This document shows, one piece after another, positions 1 through 8,242 of a stretch of DNA of 52,219 bases (within the stretch, counting starts at the first letter, position 1; each line of letters opens with the position of its first letter). The stretch is taken from assembly GCA_016741995.1 (NCBI GenBank), contig JACVCO010000023.1, forward strand, positions 1 through 52,219, in the 5' to 3' direction. The translations under genes were made by a program, and so were the position numbers. The DNA comes from Hydrogenophaga sp. GTDB taxonomy: Bacteria; Pseudomonadota; Gammaproteobacteria; Burkholderiales; Burkholderiaceae_C. The notes beneath the pieces are model-generated. The model searched no databases and was not told where the DNA came from. It saw only the letters and a list, made by a program, of their open reading frames with translations.

Positions 1-19
1 TCAGGTTTGTATAAGAGCC
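1..19. other. Tn5/Nextera mosaic-end-like residue at contig end
   Basis: The first bases resemble the 19-bp Tn5 mosaic end (AGATGTGTATAAGAGACAG) in the orientation expected at a left insert end. The run TGTATAAGAG (8-17) is exact, and aligning 3-21 gives 15 of 19 identities. It is probably leftover library adapter rather than genomic DNA. The coding sequence next to it also looks degraded. Confidence 0.7.
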
Positions 20-351
20 CGGCCCCCGGCCTGGCGCTTGCCCTTGATCGGCGTGGCTTTGCCCACCCCCCAGTGGTGGTCCCCGTTCTGGCGGCGGTTC
101 TTCACCAGCGCCGACCAGGGCGAGCCGCTCTTGAGCGTGGCCCACATGTCGCGGAAGGCCTCCGGCGGCATGTCGGGGTGGCGAACGATGTTGTGCGGCT
201 GGCCGATCAGTTCATCGTGGCGGTAGCCACTGACCGCGATGAACGCGGGGTTGCAGTAGGTGATGTGGCTTTGCAGGTCGGTCGTCGACACCAGGGTGAC
301 GCCATCGGGGATGACGTATTCCTGGTTCGTGACGGGCTGGTTGACGCGCAT
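1..351 (-). CDS. Aer-like PAS-domain chemoreceptor, N-terminal part, cut by contig end
   Basis: This is the N-terminal PAS sensor domain of an aerotaxis-type methyl-accepting protein. Visible landmarks are DGVTLVSTTDLQSHITYCN, then GYRHDELIGQPHNIVRHPDMP and the NRRQNGDHHW strand typical of Aer-family FAD-binding PAS domains. Full receptors continue with membrane and signalling domains for 400 or more residues, which lie outside the window. The in-frame TGA at 1-3 is probably not a real stop. After NGDHHW the family normally reads roughly WVRANATP, but here the codons become G-rich and merge with adapter-like bases. Likely role: membrane redox/oxygen sensing for taxis. A perfect FNR-type box lies upstream at 468-481. 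Confidence 0.8.
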   Translation of the reverse strand: MRVNQPVTNQEYVIPDGVTLVSTTDLQSHITYCNPAFIAVSGYRHDELIGQPHNIVRHPDMPPEAFRDMWATLKSGSPWSALVKNRRQNGDHHWGVGKATPIKGKRQAGGRALIQT

Positions 352-467
352 GGCGGGATCCTTGGTTTTCGGTGCACCGGACGCGGTGCACCGTGATCCC
401 GGTATCGACGCCGACCCCGCGGCCTGAAGGTCCGGAACGGGCCGCCGCTGCGGCCGTTGCCGGTTTG

Positions 468-481
468 TTGATCCAGATCAA
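468..481 (-). promoter_or_regulatory. FNR/Anr-type binding site
   Basis: The sequence TTGATCCAGATCAA is a perfect match to the FNR consensus TTGAT-N4-ATCAA. It is centred about 123 bp upstream of the PAS receptor start (351) and sits just past the stop codon of the CusF-like gene. Oxygen control of an aerotaxis receptor would make sense, but no convincing -10 element stands out at the usual -41.5 spacing. Confidence 0.5.
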
Positions 482-485
482 GGTC

Positions 486-773
486 TCAGGGCAGGCGCTC
501 GATCGTCAACACCGTGTAGGCCCCGTTGATGCGGTCGGCGGTGAAGCGCACCTTGTCCCCCGCCTTGAGTGGCGCGAGCTGGCTCACGTCCTTCACCTTG
601 AACACCATGGTCATGGGCGGCATCTCCAGGTTCTTGATCTCGCCGTGCTTGAGCGTGACCTCCTGGCCGGCGGCGTTGACGCGGCGGACTTCCGCCTCGG
701 CGGGCGGCAGGTCGGCGGCGAAGGCGGTGGTGGCGATGAGGGCCAGCGCGCTGGCCATGAAGCGGTTTTTCAT
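486..773 (-). CDS. CusF-like periplasmic copper-binding protein
   Basis: A 95-residue protein with a signal peptide (about residues 1-19, cleaved near AFA-A) and one small OB-fold CusF domain. CusF binds Cu(I) in the periplasm through one His, two Met and a Trp. Here His43 and the MPPMTM segment supply His43, Met54 and Met56. The position of the CusF tryptophan is Met51, so the cation-pi ligand is replaced by a thioether. It is the last gene of the copper operon, 14 bp after the cupredoxin-DUF411 gene. Likely role: copper chaperone or buffer handing copper to export or oxidation partners. Confidence 0.85.
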   Translation of the reverse strand: MKNRFMASALALIATTAFAADLPPAEAEVRRVNAAGQEVTLKHGEIKNLEMPPMTMVFKVKDVSQLAPLKAGDKVRFTADRINGAYTVLTIERLP

Positions 774-787
774 GGGGAACTCCGTTG

Positions 788-1684
788 TCAGCTGCGGAAA
801 TAGGATTGGTACACGCGCGAGCTGCCGTCGCGCAACACGAGCAGCACGTCGTACGGGTCTTTGCGGTCGCCGTAAACCTCACCGTCCATGCCCGGGCTGC
901 CCACCGGCATGCCGGGCACGGCCAGGCCGATGGCGGCGGGCTTCTCGGCCAGCAGGCGGCGGATCTCGCGCGCGTTCACGTGGCCTTCGATCACGTAGCC
1001 CGCGATCAGGCCGGTGTGGCACGAGCCGTAGCGCTCGGGCAACCGCAGGCGACGGCGCATGGTGGTATTGCCGGTGTCGAAGGTCTGCACCCGAAAGCCG
1101 TCGGCCTCGAGGTGGGCAACCCAGTCGTTGCAGCAGCCGCAGTTCGGGTCCTTCCAGAGCTGCAGCATGGGCAGCGCGGTCTTGCCCTGCGCTTGCACGC
1201 GAAGGGTGCCGCGCATGCCGGCCTCGAAGTGGCCGGCGATCAGGCAGGCGAACTCGAAGTCGCCCGCGCGGTTGAAGTGCCACACCAGATCGCCCTGCTT
1301 GCCGGGGGGCACATGGGCCATGTAGGGCTCTTCGTGCTGCATGCCGGGGTGCTTCTTCATGAGCTCGGCGTGGGCCTGCAGTTCCTCGCGCGTGCCGAGC
1401 ACGATCTCGTGCATCACCGCGCCCGCATTCACCGCGCGGATGCGCAGTGTTTCGCCTTCGCGCACCTCGATGTGGTTGGGCGCGAGCTTCATGTCGTCGG
1501 TCATGCGGACCGTGATGGTGCGGCGCACGTTCTTCGCATCGCCGGCGATGCCCCAGGGTTTCTGTTCCTTCACCACCTGGGCGGGGGCGCCGTGGTGGCC
1601 GGGGTGTGTGTCGCCGTGCGCGCGCGCCAGCGGGGCGGCCAGCGCCAGGGGCAGGGCGAGCAGGGTGCGTCGTCGGGTGTTCAT
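788..1684 (-). CDS. Cupredoxin-DUF411 fusion, periplasmic copper protein
   Basis: A 298-residue protein; ATG at 1684 is preceded by GGAG. Residues 1-22 form a twin-arginine-like signal (NTRRRTLLALPLA), followed by a short His-rich linker. Residues about 55-165 form a cupredoxin domain with type-1 copper ligands visible as His92, Cys147, His152 and Met157. Residues about 173-270 are a DUF411 domain, with the CGCC cluster at 182-185 and a second Cys-His pair at 222-223. DUF411 proteins usually stand alone in copper/metal clusters, so the fusion joins two metal-binding modules in one chain. Position between the multicopper oxidase and CusF genes supports a copper role; electron or copper transfer is inferred. 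Confidence 0.85.
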   Translation of the reverse strand: MNTRRRTLLALPLALAAPLARAHGDTHPGHHGAPAQVVKEQKPWGIAGDAKNVRRTITVRMTDDMKLAPNHIEVREGETLRIRAVNAGAVMHEIVLGTREELQAHAELMKKHPGMQHEEPYMAHVPPGKQGDLVWHFNRAGDFEFACLIAGHFEAGMRGTLRVQAQGKTALPMLQLWKDPNCGCCNDWVAHLEADGFRVQTFDTGNTTMRRRLRLPERYGSCHTGLIAGYVIEGHVNAREIRRLLAEKPAAIGLAVPGMPVGSPGMDGEVYGDRKDPYDVLLVLRDGSSRVYQSYFRS

Positions 1685-1695
1685 GGGGGTCTCCT

Positions 1696-3084
1696 TCAAT
1701 GGTGGGCGTGGCCGGCGGGTTTGCGCGCGCTGGCCTTGGGTTCGGTGGATGGCGTGGCGGCGCGCGGGGCCTCGGGCGCGCTGGTGGTGTCGACCAGGCG
1801 CGCCTGCGTGCCCGGCGGTTGCGCGTAGGGGCCGGGGTCGCTGTGGTCGCCCGCCTTCTGGTCGGCGCGCACCTTGAACACGGTGAACATGCCGCCCATC
1901 TCGATCGGGCCGTGCGGGCCGGTGCCGGTCATCATGGGGAAGGTGTTGGCGGGCAGCTCCATCTGCATCTCGCCCATGTCGGCCATGCCGCGTTCGCCCA
2001 TCACCATGTAGTCGGGCACGGCGCGCTGCAGTGGCTTCACCAGGCCGCGGTGGTCCACGCCGATCATGGTGGGCACACCGTGGCCCATGGCGCCCATGGT
2101 GTGGTGGCTCTTGTGGCAGTGCATGGCCCAGTCGCCCGGTTCGTCGGCAATGAACTCGAGCTGGCGCATCTGCCCCACCGCCACATCGGCCGTCACTTCG
2201 GGCCAGCGCGCGCCCTTGGGCGTGGGGCCACCGTCGGTGCCGGTCACCTCGAACTCGATGCCGTGGATGTGGATCGGGTGGTTGGTCATGGTGAGGTTGC
2301 CCACGCGCACGCGCACCTTGTCGCCCAGGCGCGCCACCAGCGGGCTGATGGCCGGGAACACGCGGCTGTTCCAGCACCAGATGTTGTGTTCCAGCATGGT
2401 GTTGACCTGTGGCGTGCGGCTGCCGGGCGTGACGTCGAACGCGTTGAGCAGGAAGCAGTAGTCGCGCTGCACCTCATTGATGAGCGGGTGCTTCTGCTTC
2501 GGGTGCGTGACCCAGAAGCCCATCATGCCCATGGCCATCTGCACCATTTCGTCGGCGTGCGGGTGGTACATGAAGGTGCCGGGCCGGCGCGCCACGAACT
2601 CGTAGACGAAGGTCTTGCCGGCGGGGATGGCGGGCTGGTTGAGCCCGGCCACGCCGTCCATGCCGTTGGGCAGGCGCTGTCCATGCCAGTGGATGGTGGT
2701 GTGCTCGGGCAGCCGGTTGGTCACGTAGAGGCGCACCCGGTCGCCCTCGACCACTTCGATGGTGGGGCCCGGGCTCTGGCCGTTGTAGCCCCACAGGTTC
2801 ACGTGAAAGCCGGGCGCCACCTCGCGCACCACGGGCTCGGCCACCAGGTGGAACTCCTTCACGCCGTTGTTCATGCGCCAGGGCAGCGTCCAGCCGTTGA
2901 GCGTGACCACCGGGTTGTACGGCCGGCCCGCGCCGGTCACGCCGGGTGGCGTCCAGGGGGCGGCGGTGTCGGCCGAGGTTTGTTGCACGGCCTCGGGCAG
3001 CGCGGCCAGGGCCACACGGCTCACGCCCGCGGCGGCCACGGCGCTGGCGGCACCGGCAAAGAGGTGTCTGCGGTTGAGCGCCAT
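1696..3084 (-). CDS. Multicopper oxidase, TAT-exported
   Basis: A 462-residue periplasmic multicopper oxidase. The N-terminus NRRHLFAGAASAVAA is a twin-arginine signal. All four copper-ligand motifs are visible: HWHG (132-135), HPHADE (174-179), HPIHIHG (269-275) and HCHKSHHTMGAM (322-333), with Cys323 and an axial Met expected for the type-1 site. It belongs to the CopA/CueO broad family, which oxidises Cu(I) or phenolic substrates with O2. It starts 1 bp after the TolC-like gene and is followed by the cupredoxin-DUF411 gene after 11 bp, so co-transcription is very likely. Exact substrate unknown. Confidence 0.93.
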   Translation of the reverse strand: MALNRRHLFAGAASAVAAAGVSRVALAALPEAVQQTSADTAAPWTPPGVTGAGRPYNPVVTLNGWTLPWRMNNGVKEFHLVAEPVVREVAPGFHVNLWGYNGQSPGPTIEVVEGDRVRLYVTNRLPEHTTIHWHGQRLPNGMDGVAGLNQPAIPAGKTFVYEFVARRPGTFMYHPHADEMVQMAMGMMGFWVTHPKQKHPLINEVQRDYCFLLNAFDVTPGSRTPQVNTMLEHNIWCWNSRVFPAISPLVARLGDKVRVRVGNLTMTNHPIHIHGIEFEVTGTDGGPTPKGARWPEVTADVAVGQMRQLEFIADEPGDWAMHCHKSHHTMGAMGHGVPTMIGVDHRGLVKPLQRAVPDYMVMGERGMADMGEMQMELPANTFPMMTGTGPHGPIEMGGMFTVFKVRADQKAGDHSDPGPYAQPPGTQARLVDTTSAPEAPRAATPSTEPKASARKPAGHAHH

Positions 3085-3085
3085 G

Positions 3086-4435
3086 TCAGTGCCCTCCCGC
3101 TTCGGTGGGGGTGGCCGCCCGCGCCGCGCCCGGTGCGCTGTCGGGCGTGAAGCCGGCGCCCGCGATCAGCGCTTGCCAGGCGGCCTGCGCGCGCCAGAAA
3201 TCGCGGCGTGCAACCAGCGCGGCATCGAGCGCGTCGAGCCGTTCGCGTGCGCTGGCGAGCAATTGCCAGGTGCTGTCGAACATGCCGTTGTAGCGCAGCA
3301 GGGTTTCCTGCTGTTGCGCGTCCTTCAGGCCGGCGACCACCTGCTCGGCGTGCCGGGCGCCCGCGTGGCGCGCCTGCAGTTGCGCCCACGCGTTGCGCGC
3401 CATGGCGCGGCGCTCGCTGGCGCGCGCGAGCAGGCGGGCGCGGTGTTCGTCGGCTTCCTGCAGGCGGGTTTCGCGCAGCAGGGCCAGGTTGTCGATGTGC
3501 GGCGGTGTGGGGTTGCCGGTGGCGGGGTCGGGCAGCGCGGCGATGGCGGCGTCGCGCGCGGTTTCCCAGGCCGCCCAGCGGCCTGCGGGCAGGCCCGCGA
3601 ACGCGCGCCGTGCGGGGTCGGCCTCCAGCGCGAGCGTTGGGTCGGCGCGCAGCACGGCGGCTTCGATGCCGTCTTGGGCGAGCCCGTCGCCCGCCCGGGC
3701 CGGCAGCGCCGGCAGGCCGGCGCCCAGGCGCTCGCCGAGCGCGCGCACCTCGTCCGCTCGCCACACGCCCATGAGGCCGGCCAGGTGTTCGATCGTGGCG
3801 TGGGCGGCGAGTGCGGCGTCGGCCTGCGCTTGCCAGGCCGCGGACTCGATCAGTTGCTCCTGCATCAACCGGGCCGCCGGCCAGTTGCCCGCGCGCACCA
3901 TGCGCCGGCCGAGTTCGCTGCCGCTGCGGCTGGCGTCGAGCACCGCGGCGCGCAGTTGCACGCGTTCGCGCGCGGTCACGGCGTCGGTCCAGGCCTGCTG
4001 CACATCGCGCACATGCCCCGCGTAGGCCACACGCACGCGGGCCTGCGCCAGCGCGTTCATGCCGGCGTGGGTGAACAGGTCGGGCCGCTGGCGCAGCGAA
4101 GCGCGCAGCGCCTCGGCCAGGCCGAGCGCGGGTGGAGCGGCGGTGTCGGGTTCGGCGCGGGCATGGGCCGCTTCCCAGCGCAGCAGGTCGATGTGACCGC
4201 GCGGGAACTCGGCCACGCGCTGGTTGGCTTCGCGCCAGAGTGAGCGCGCCCGGGCAAGGTCGTCGGGCTGCTCGGGTGGGTCGAGCCGTTGCGGGTCGGG
4301 TAGGGGCAGGGGGAGCGCCGCGGCGGGCGACGCGGGGTCGGCGGCGCGCAGGGCGTCGTCGGGTGTGGCCGCCAGGGCGGGCAGGCCCAGCATCAGCGCC
4401 AGCCACAGCGGCGCCGAACGGACAGGGGGAAACAT
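3086..4435 (-). CDS. TolC-like outer-membrane efflux protein of the copper operon
   Basis: A 449-residue protein. ATG at 4435 was chosen because a signal peptide (FPPVRSAPLWLALMLGLPALA) follows directly and AGGAG precedes it. The body is almost entirely Ala/Arg/Gln-rich helix, matching the coiled-coil barrel of the TolC/CusC outer-membrane factor family. Beta-strand segments are not obvious by eye. No RND pump or membrane-fusion gene lies beside it, so it either pairs with a distant pump or serves only the periplasmic oxidase system. It stops 1 bp before the oxidase start. Confidence 0.75.
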   Translation of the reverse strand: MFPPVRSAPLWLALMLGLPALAATPDDALRAADPASPAAALPLPLPDPQRLDPPEQPDDLARARSLWREANQRVAEFPRGHIDLLRWEAAHARAEPDTAAPPALGLAEALRASLRQRPDLFTHAGMNALAQARVRVAYAGHVRDVQQAWTDAVTARERVQLRAAVLDASRSGSELGRRMVRAGNWPAARLMQEQLIESAAWQAQADAALAAHATIEHLAGLMGVWRADEVRALGERLGAGLPALPARAGDGLAQDGIEAAVLRADPTLALEADPARRAFAGLPAGRWAAWETARDAAIAALPDPATGNPTPPHIDNLALLRETRLQEADEHRARLLARASERRAMARNAWAQLQARHAGARHAEQVVAGLKDAQQQETLLRYNGMFDSTWQLLASARERLDALDAALVARRDFWRAQAAWQALIAGAGFTPDSAPGAARAATPTEAGGH

Positions 4436-4514
4436 GAGCGGTCTCCTGAAGGATCGAACCAGCACCCGCCCGGCGGTTTCACGCGCGAGGCGGACGCACC
4501 ACGGGTGCGAACAC

Positions 4515-4913
4515 TCAGGAAATGGGCGGTTTGTGCAGGTGGCGCGGGGCCAGGCTCGCGAAGCGCTCGGCGCGTGCGATGAGCAGGCCGTGTTCGGCCG
4601 CTGCGGGTTCGGCCAGCGCCACGCGGCTGCCCAGCGCCGGGCCGTTGCAGACATCGCACAGCAGGTGGGCCTGGGTGTGGCCGGCGTCGTGCTGGCCACC
4701 GTGGGGGGCGTCACCGCTGGCGTGCTCGCCGTGCCCGCTGCCGGTGGCCTCGGTGGCCATGGCCATGTGCGGGCAGTCGTCGCCCGGGCCGGGCTGTCCG
4801 GCCGCCGCGGTGGCCGCGAGCGGTGCGGCGGTCATCGACACCGCCATGGCATCGCCCACCCAGCCGCGCAAGGGCAGCAAGGCAATGAGCAGGGCGATCC
4901 ACAAGGCGCGCAT
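4515..4913 (-). CDS. Small His/Met/Cys-rich protein heading the copper operon
   Basis: A 132-residue protein with an N-terminal hydrophobic segment (residues 1-25, signal or anchor). The middle is unusually rich in His and Met: CPHMAM at 47-52, a His-rich run at 61-83 and a Cys pair CDVC at 86-89. The C-terminus ends RHLHKPPIS, a tail seen in small copper-cluster proteins (DUF2946-like), although the family assignment is not certain. The composition fits periplasmic copper binding. It is the first gene of the copper set; TATCAT lies about 12 bp before the start and could be a -10 box, but no good -35 is seen. Confidence 0.65.
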   Translation of the reverse strand: MRALWIALLIALLPLRGWVGDAMAVSMTAAPLAATAAAGQPGPGDDCPHMAMATEATGSGHGEHASGDAPHGGQHDAGHTQAHLLCDVCNGPALGSRVALAEPAAAEHGLLIARAERFASLAPRHLHKPPIS

Positions 4914-4958
4914 GGTGTGCGGATGATACGCAGCGCGGCGGCGAAGTTCCGCCCGCGC

Positions 4959-5237
4959 TCAAGCCCCGCTGGCCAGCCGCCGTTCGGCCTGTGTGAGCCA
5001 GCCGCTCAGGTGCTCGTGCAGGTCGCGCTGGCTGAAGGAGCAGCTTTCGCCGTCGAACAGCGCGCTCGATTCGAGCCGGTCGAGCAGGCCGTGCAGCACC
5101 TCGCCGAAGCGCGGTGGCAGCGCGGCCAGCAGTTCCTCCTGCGCGCGCAGCCGTTGCGCCGCTTCGTGCGGGCGCATGCGCTCGGCGAGCAGCGCGTCCA
5201 GGGTTTCGCGCACGGGGCGCAGGCGGGGGTCGTCCAT
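4959..5237 (-). CDS. Hypothetical helical protein, 92 aa
   Basis: I do not recognise this family. The 92 residues are soluble and predicted mostly helical, rich in Leu, Arg and Glu, with no signal peptide, membrane segment or cysteine pattern beyond Cys66. It begins 2 bp after the stop of the glycerophosphodiesterase gene, implying translational coupling, and is followed 45 bp later by the copper operon. Codon use is typical of the surrounding chromosome, which supports it being real. Confidence 0.6.
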   Translation of the reverse strand: MDDPRLRPVRETLDALLAERMRPHEAAQRLRAQEELLAALPPRFGEVLHGLLDRLESSALFDGESCSFSQRDLHEHLSGWLTQAERRLASGA

Positions 5238-5239
5238 GT

Positions 5240-6274
5240 TCAGCTCGTGGGCATCGGGCGCGGAGCGGAGGCCGGCGTCGCGGCGGGAGGCAGGGTGATG
5301 CCGCGCTGCTGCAACACGGCGCGCAGGCGATCGGGGTGGTCGGTGATGAGGCCGTCCACTCCCCAGTCGAGCAGGCGTTCCATGTCGCTCACTTCGTTGA
5401 CCGTCCAGGGAATCACACGCAGCCCTTCCGAGCGCGCGCGCTCCAGCACGCGCTGGTTGATGTCATTGAAGTTCGGCGACCACAGCTTGCCGCCCGCCGC
5501 CGCCACCATGGCCGGCGCGTCTTCGAAATCGGCGAGCCGGGCGCCCGGGGTCCAGCGGCCGGTTTGCAGCGTGTCGAAGCGCGGGCGCTGCGCACTCAGG
5601 AAGGACAGCGCCATCTCGGGCGCCACGCGCTGGCTGATCTGGAGCAGGCTCCAGTCGAAGCTCTGCAGGGTGGAGCGCGAGGCCACACCGTGGGCCTTGA
5701 TCACCGCCAGCACCGCCTGCACGAAAGCCTCGGGGTCGGGCGATTCCTGCGGGCGCTCGGGGTTGCGCTTGAGTTCGATGTTGAAACGCACGTGGTCGGC
5801 GCGCAGCCGCGCGGCCAGCTGGAACAGCGCCGCGAGCGTGGGAATGCGCTCACCGTCGGCCGCTTGCTGCAACGGGAAATCGCGTGCGTAGCGGCTGGCG
5901 GGGTTGATGCGGCCGACGTCGTATTCGGCGATCTGCGCCAGCGTGAGCGTGTGGAACGCCGGCCCGCGTGCCTGCAGCCAGCGGCCGTGTGCGTCGCGCG
6001 TGATGTCGGGGTTGGGCGTGGTGTCGTGCGAGATCACGGGCACGCCGTCGGCGCTGAGCACCACATCGAGCTCGAGCGTGCTCACGCCGAGGGCCAGCGA
6101 GCGCTCGAAGCCGGCGAGGGTGTTTTCGGGGGCGAGCGCGCGGGCGCCGCGGTGGCCTTGCAGGTCGAAGGCGAGTGCCGCCCCCGAACACCACAACGAC
6201 AGGCCCAGCGCGGTGGTGCAGCTCCAGCGCAGCCAGGTGAGGCGCCGGGCAGCGGCTTGTGCTTGTCGTGGCAT
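5240..6274 (-). CDS. Glycerophosphodiester phosphodiesterase, periplasmic
   Basis: A 344-residue GDPD-family enzyme that splits glycerophosphodiesters into glycerol-3-phosphate and an alcohol. The N-terminus has a positively charged stretch and a signal peptide ending near ALA-FDLQ. The family start motif HRGARALAPENT follows, then ELDVVLSADGVPVISHD, which supplies the metal and acid-base residues, and the late FNIELK and WTVNE strands. GGAG precedes ATG at 6274. It likely acts with phospholipid recycling. Downstream is a 92-residue unknown gene, apparently in the same transcript. Confidence 0.92.
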   Translation of the reverse strand: MPRQAQAAARRLTWLRWSCTTALGLSLWCSGAALAFDLQGHRGARALAPENTLAGFERSLALGVSTLELDVVLSADGVPVISHDTTPNPDITRDAHGRWLQARGPAFHTLTLAQIAEYDVGRINPASRYARDFPLQQAADGERIPTLAALFQLAARLRADHVRFNIELKRNPERPQESPDPEAFVQAVLAVIKAHGVASRSTLQSFDWSLLQISQRVAPEMALSFLSAQRPRFDTLQTGRWTPGARLADFEDAPAMVAAAGGKLWSPNFNDINQRVLERARSEGLRVIPWTVNEVSDMERLLDWGVDGLITDHPDRLRAVLQQRGITLPPAATPASAPRPMPTS

Positions 6275-6344
6275 GTCGGTCTCCTTGTCTGGGCGGGCAT
6301 TGTGCCCACCCGGAGTGACCGCCTCAAGTCAGCCGCTGTTCCCG

Positions 6345-6366
6345 GTTCGGGTGTGTGTCTCCGAAC
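6345..6366 (-). terminator. Possible weak hairpin after aapP
   Basis: Six-base arms GTTCGG (6345-6350) and CCGAAC (6361-6366) enclose a 10-base loop just beyond the aapP stop codon. There is no T-tract, so this is at most a weak or Rho-assisted transcription end. Confidence 0.3.
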
Positions 6367-6373
6367 GCCCGGC

Positions 6374-7117
6374 TCAATGCCCGAGGATCTTGGACAGGAA
6401 GTCCTTGCTCCGCTCGTTCTGCGGGTTGTTGAAGAAGGCCTCGGGCGTGTTCTGCTCGACGATCTGGCCCTGGTCCATGAAGATCACGCGGTCGGCCACG
6501 GCCTTGGCGAAGCCCATTTCGTGCGTGACGCACAGCATGGTGATGCCCTGGTTGGCCAGCTCGATCATCACGTCGAGCACTTCCTTGATCATCTCGGGGT
6601 CGAGCGCGGAGGTGGGCTCGTCGAACAGCATGATCTTGGGCGTGAGGCACAGCGCGCGCGCAATGGCCACGCGCTGCTGCTGGCCACCCGAGAGCTGCAG
6701 CGGGAACTTCTTGGCCTGCTCGGCGATGCGCACGCGCTTCAACTGCTGCATCGCGCGTTCCTCGGCCTCCTTCTTGGGCATCTTGCCCACCCACATGGGC
6801 GAGAGCGTGAGGTTTTCCAGCACCGTGAGGTGCGGGAACAGGTTGAACTGCTGGAACACCATGCCCACGTTCTTGCGCACCTGGTCGATGGCCTTGATGT
6901 CGTCGGTGAGTTCGACGCCATCCACTTCCAGCGTGCCCTGCTGGTGCTCTTCAAGCCGGTTGATGCAGCGGATCAGCGTGGACTTGCCCGAGCCCGACGG
7001 CCCGCAGATCACGATGCGTTCGCCCTTGGCAACGGAGAGGTCGATGTCGCGCAGCACGTGGAAATCGTTGCCGTACCACTTGTTGACCTTGTCGAAACGG
7101 ATGATGGGTTCGGTCAT
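6374..7117 (-). CDS. aapP: General L-amino acid ABC transporter ATP-binding protein
   Basis: A 247-residue ATPase of the polar amino-acid uptake (PAAT) family. Walker [10 protein letters not shown], the Q-loop [10 protein letters not shown], signature LSGGQQQR, Walker [14 protein letters not shown] and the H-loop VTHEMGFA are all intact. The start at 7117 ([11 protein letters not shown]) aligns with the usual family beginning. It lies 14 bp after aapM and completes the JQMP set, so it energises uptake of L-amino acids at the inner membrane. It is the distal gene of the operon. Confidence 0.95.
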   Translation of the reverse strand: MTEPIIRFDKVNKWYGNDFHVLRDIDLSVAKGERIVICGPSGSGKSTLIRCINRLEEHQQGTLEVDGVELTDDIKAIDQVRKNVGMVFQQFNLFPHLTVLENLTLSPMWVGKMPKKEAEERAMQQLKRVRIAEQAKKFPLQLSGGQQQRVAIARALCLTPKIMLFDEPTSALDPEMIKEVLDVMIELANQGITMLCVTHEMGFAKAVADRVIFMDQGQIVEQNTPEAFFNNPQNERSKDFLSKILGH

Positions 7118-7131
7118 GTTCTTGTCTTTCG

Positions 7132-8238
7132 TCAGCGCGCCTTGCTGGCGGCCAGTTGTTTCTCGACCCACAGGCTGTAGCGCGACATGGCAAAGCAGCC
7201 GGTGAAATAGATGAGCGTGATGAAGAAGTAGGCCTCGAGCTTGAACGGGCGCCACTGCACGTCGGAGTTCAGGGCCAGTGCCAGCGCACCGGTGAGCTCG
7301 TAGAGCGAGACGATGGTGACGAGCGAGGTGTCCTTGAACAGCGAGATGAAGGTGTTCATGATGCTGGGCACCACCATCGAAAGGGCCTGCGGCAGCACGA
7401 TCAGGCGCTGCGTCTGCCAGTAGCCCAGGCCGAGCGAATCGGCCGCCTCGAACTGGCCCTTGGGCACGGCCTGCAGGCCGCCACGCACCGTCTCGGCCAT
7501 GTAGGCCGCAATGAACAGCGTGAGGCCGGCGATCACGCGCACCAGCACGTCCACCGTCACACCCTGCGGCACGAACAGCGGGAACATGAACGACGCCATG
7601 AACAGCACCGAGATCAATGGCACGCCGCGAACCAGCTCCACGTAGAGCACGCTGATGGTGCGGATGGCGGGCAGCTTGGCGCGCCGGCCCAGGGCCACCA
7701 CCACGGCGAGCGGGAAGGCCAGGAACAGCGAGATCACCGCCAGCATGATGGTCAGCGGGAAACCGCCCCACAGCTCGGTGCGCACCGAGGACAGGCCGAA
7801 CCAGCCACCGCCCATGAGCAGGAAGAACAGCGCCAGGATGGCCGCCCACACCAGCACCAGCCAGCGCTTCCAGAACGCGCGCATGCAGCTGATCACGAGG
7901 CCGCCGATCACGAGCAGCGTGGCCACCAGCGGGCGCCATTGCTCGTCGAAGGGGTAGCGGCCGAACAGGATGATGCGGTACTTCTCGGCGATCACACCCC
8001 AGCAGGCGCCCACGCCGCGGGCGGCCTGGCAGGCGTTGGCGTCGGCCTGGAACACGGCCCCGGCGATCATCCAGCGCCACAGGCCGGGCAGGGCCCAGAC
8101 CAGCAGCAGCGCGATGAACACGGTGGTGGTGGTGGATCGCCAATCGGCGAAGAGGTTGCGCCGCGCCCAGGCCACCGGGCCGGACTGCTGCACCGGCGAA
8201 GGCCGTGGCGCGATGGGTTCGAATTGTTGCGCGCTCAT
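7132..8238 (-). CDS. aapM: General L-amino acid ABC transporter permease AapM
   Basis: A 368-residue inner-membrane permease of the HisM type. A basic cytoplasmic N-terminus is followed by several membrane spans. The EAA-type coupling loop reads [22 protein letters not shown]. The long insertion with a periplasmic loop (about residues 60-100, containing two Cys) is typical of AapM, which is longer than ordinary PAAT permeases. ATG at 8238 has GGAG upstream, and the ribosome site lies against the aapQ stop, suggesting coupling. It forms a heterodimeric channel with AapQ. Confidence 0.93.
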   Translation of the reverse strand: MSAQQFEPIAPRPSPVQQSGPVAWARRNLFADWRSTTTTVFIALLLVWALPGLWRWMIAGAVFQADANACQAARGVGACWGVIAEKYRIILFGRYPFDEQWRPLVATLLVIGGLVISCMRAFWKRWLVLVWAAILALFFLLMGGGWFGLSSVRTELWGGFPLTIMLAVISLFLAFPLAVVVALGRRAKLPAIRTISVLYVELVRGVPLISVLFMASFMFPLFVPQGVTVDVLVRVIAGLTLFIAAYMAETVRGGLQAVPKGQFEAADSLGLGYWQTQRLIVLPQALSMVVPSIMNTFISLFKDTSLVTIVSLYELTGALALALNSDVQWRPFKLEAYFFITLIYFTGCFAMSRYSLWVEKQLAASKAR

Positions 8239-8242
8239 GGGA

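Noticed and set aside
1606..3150. Long plus-strand frame opposite the multicopper oxidase
   Set aside because: It is antisense to a protein with all copper motifs intact; the frame has no plausible start or domain.
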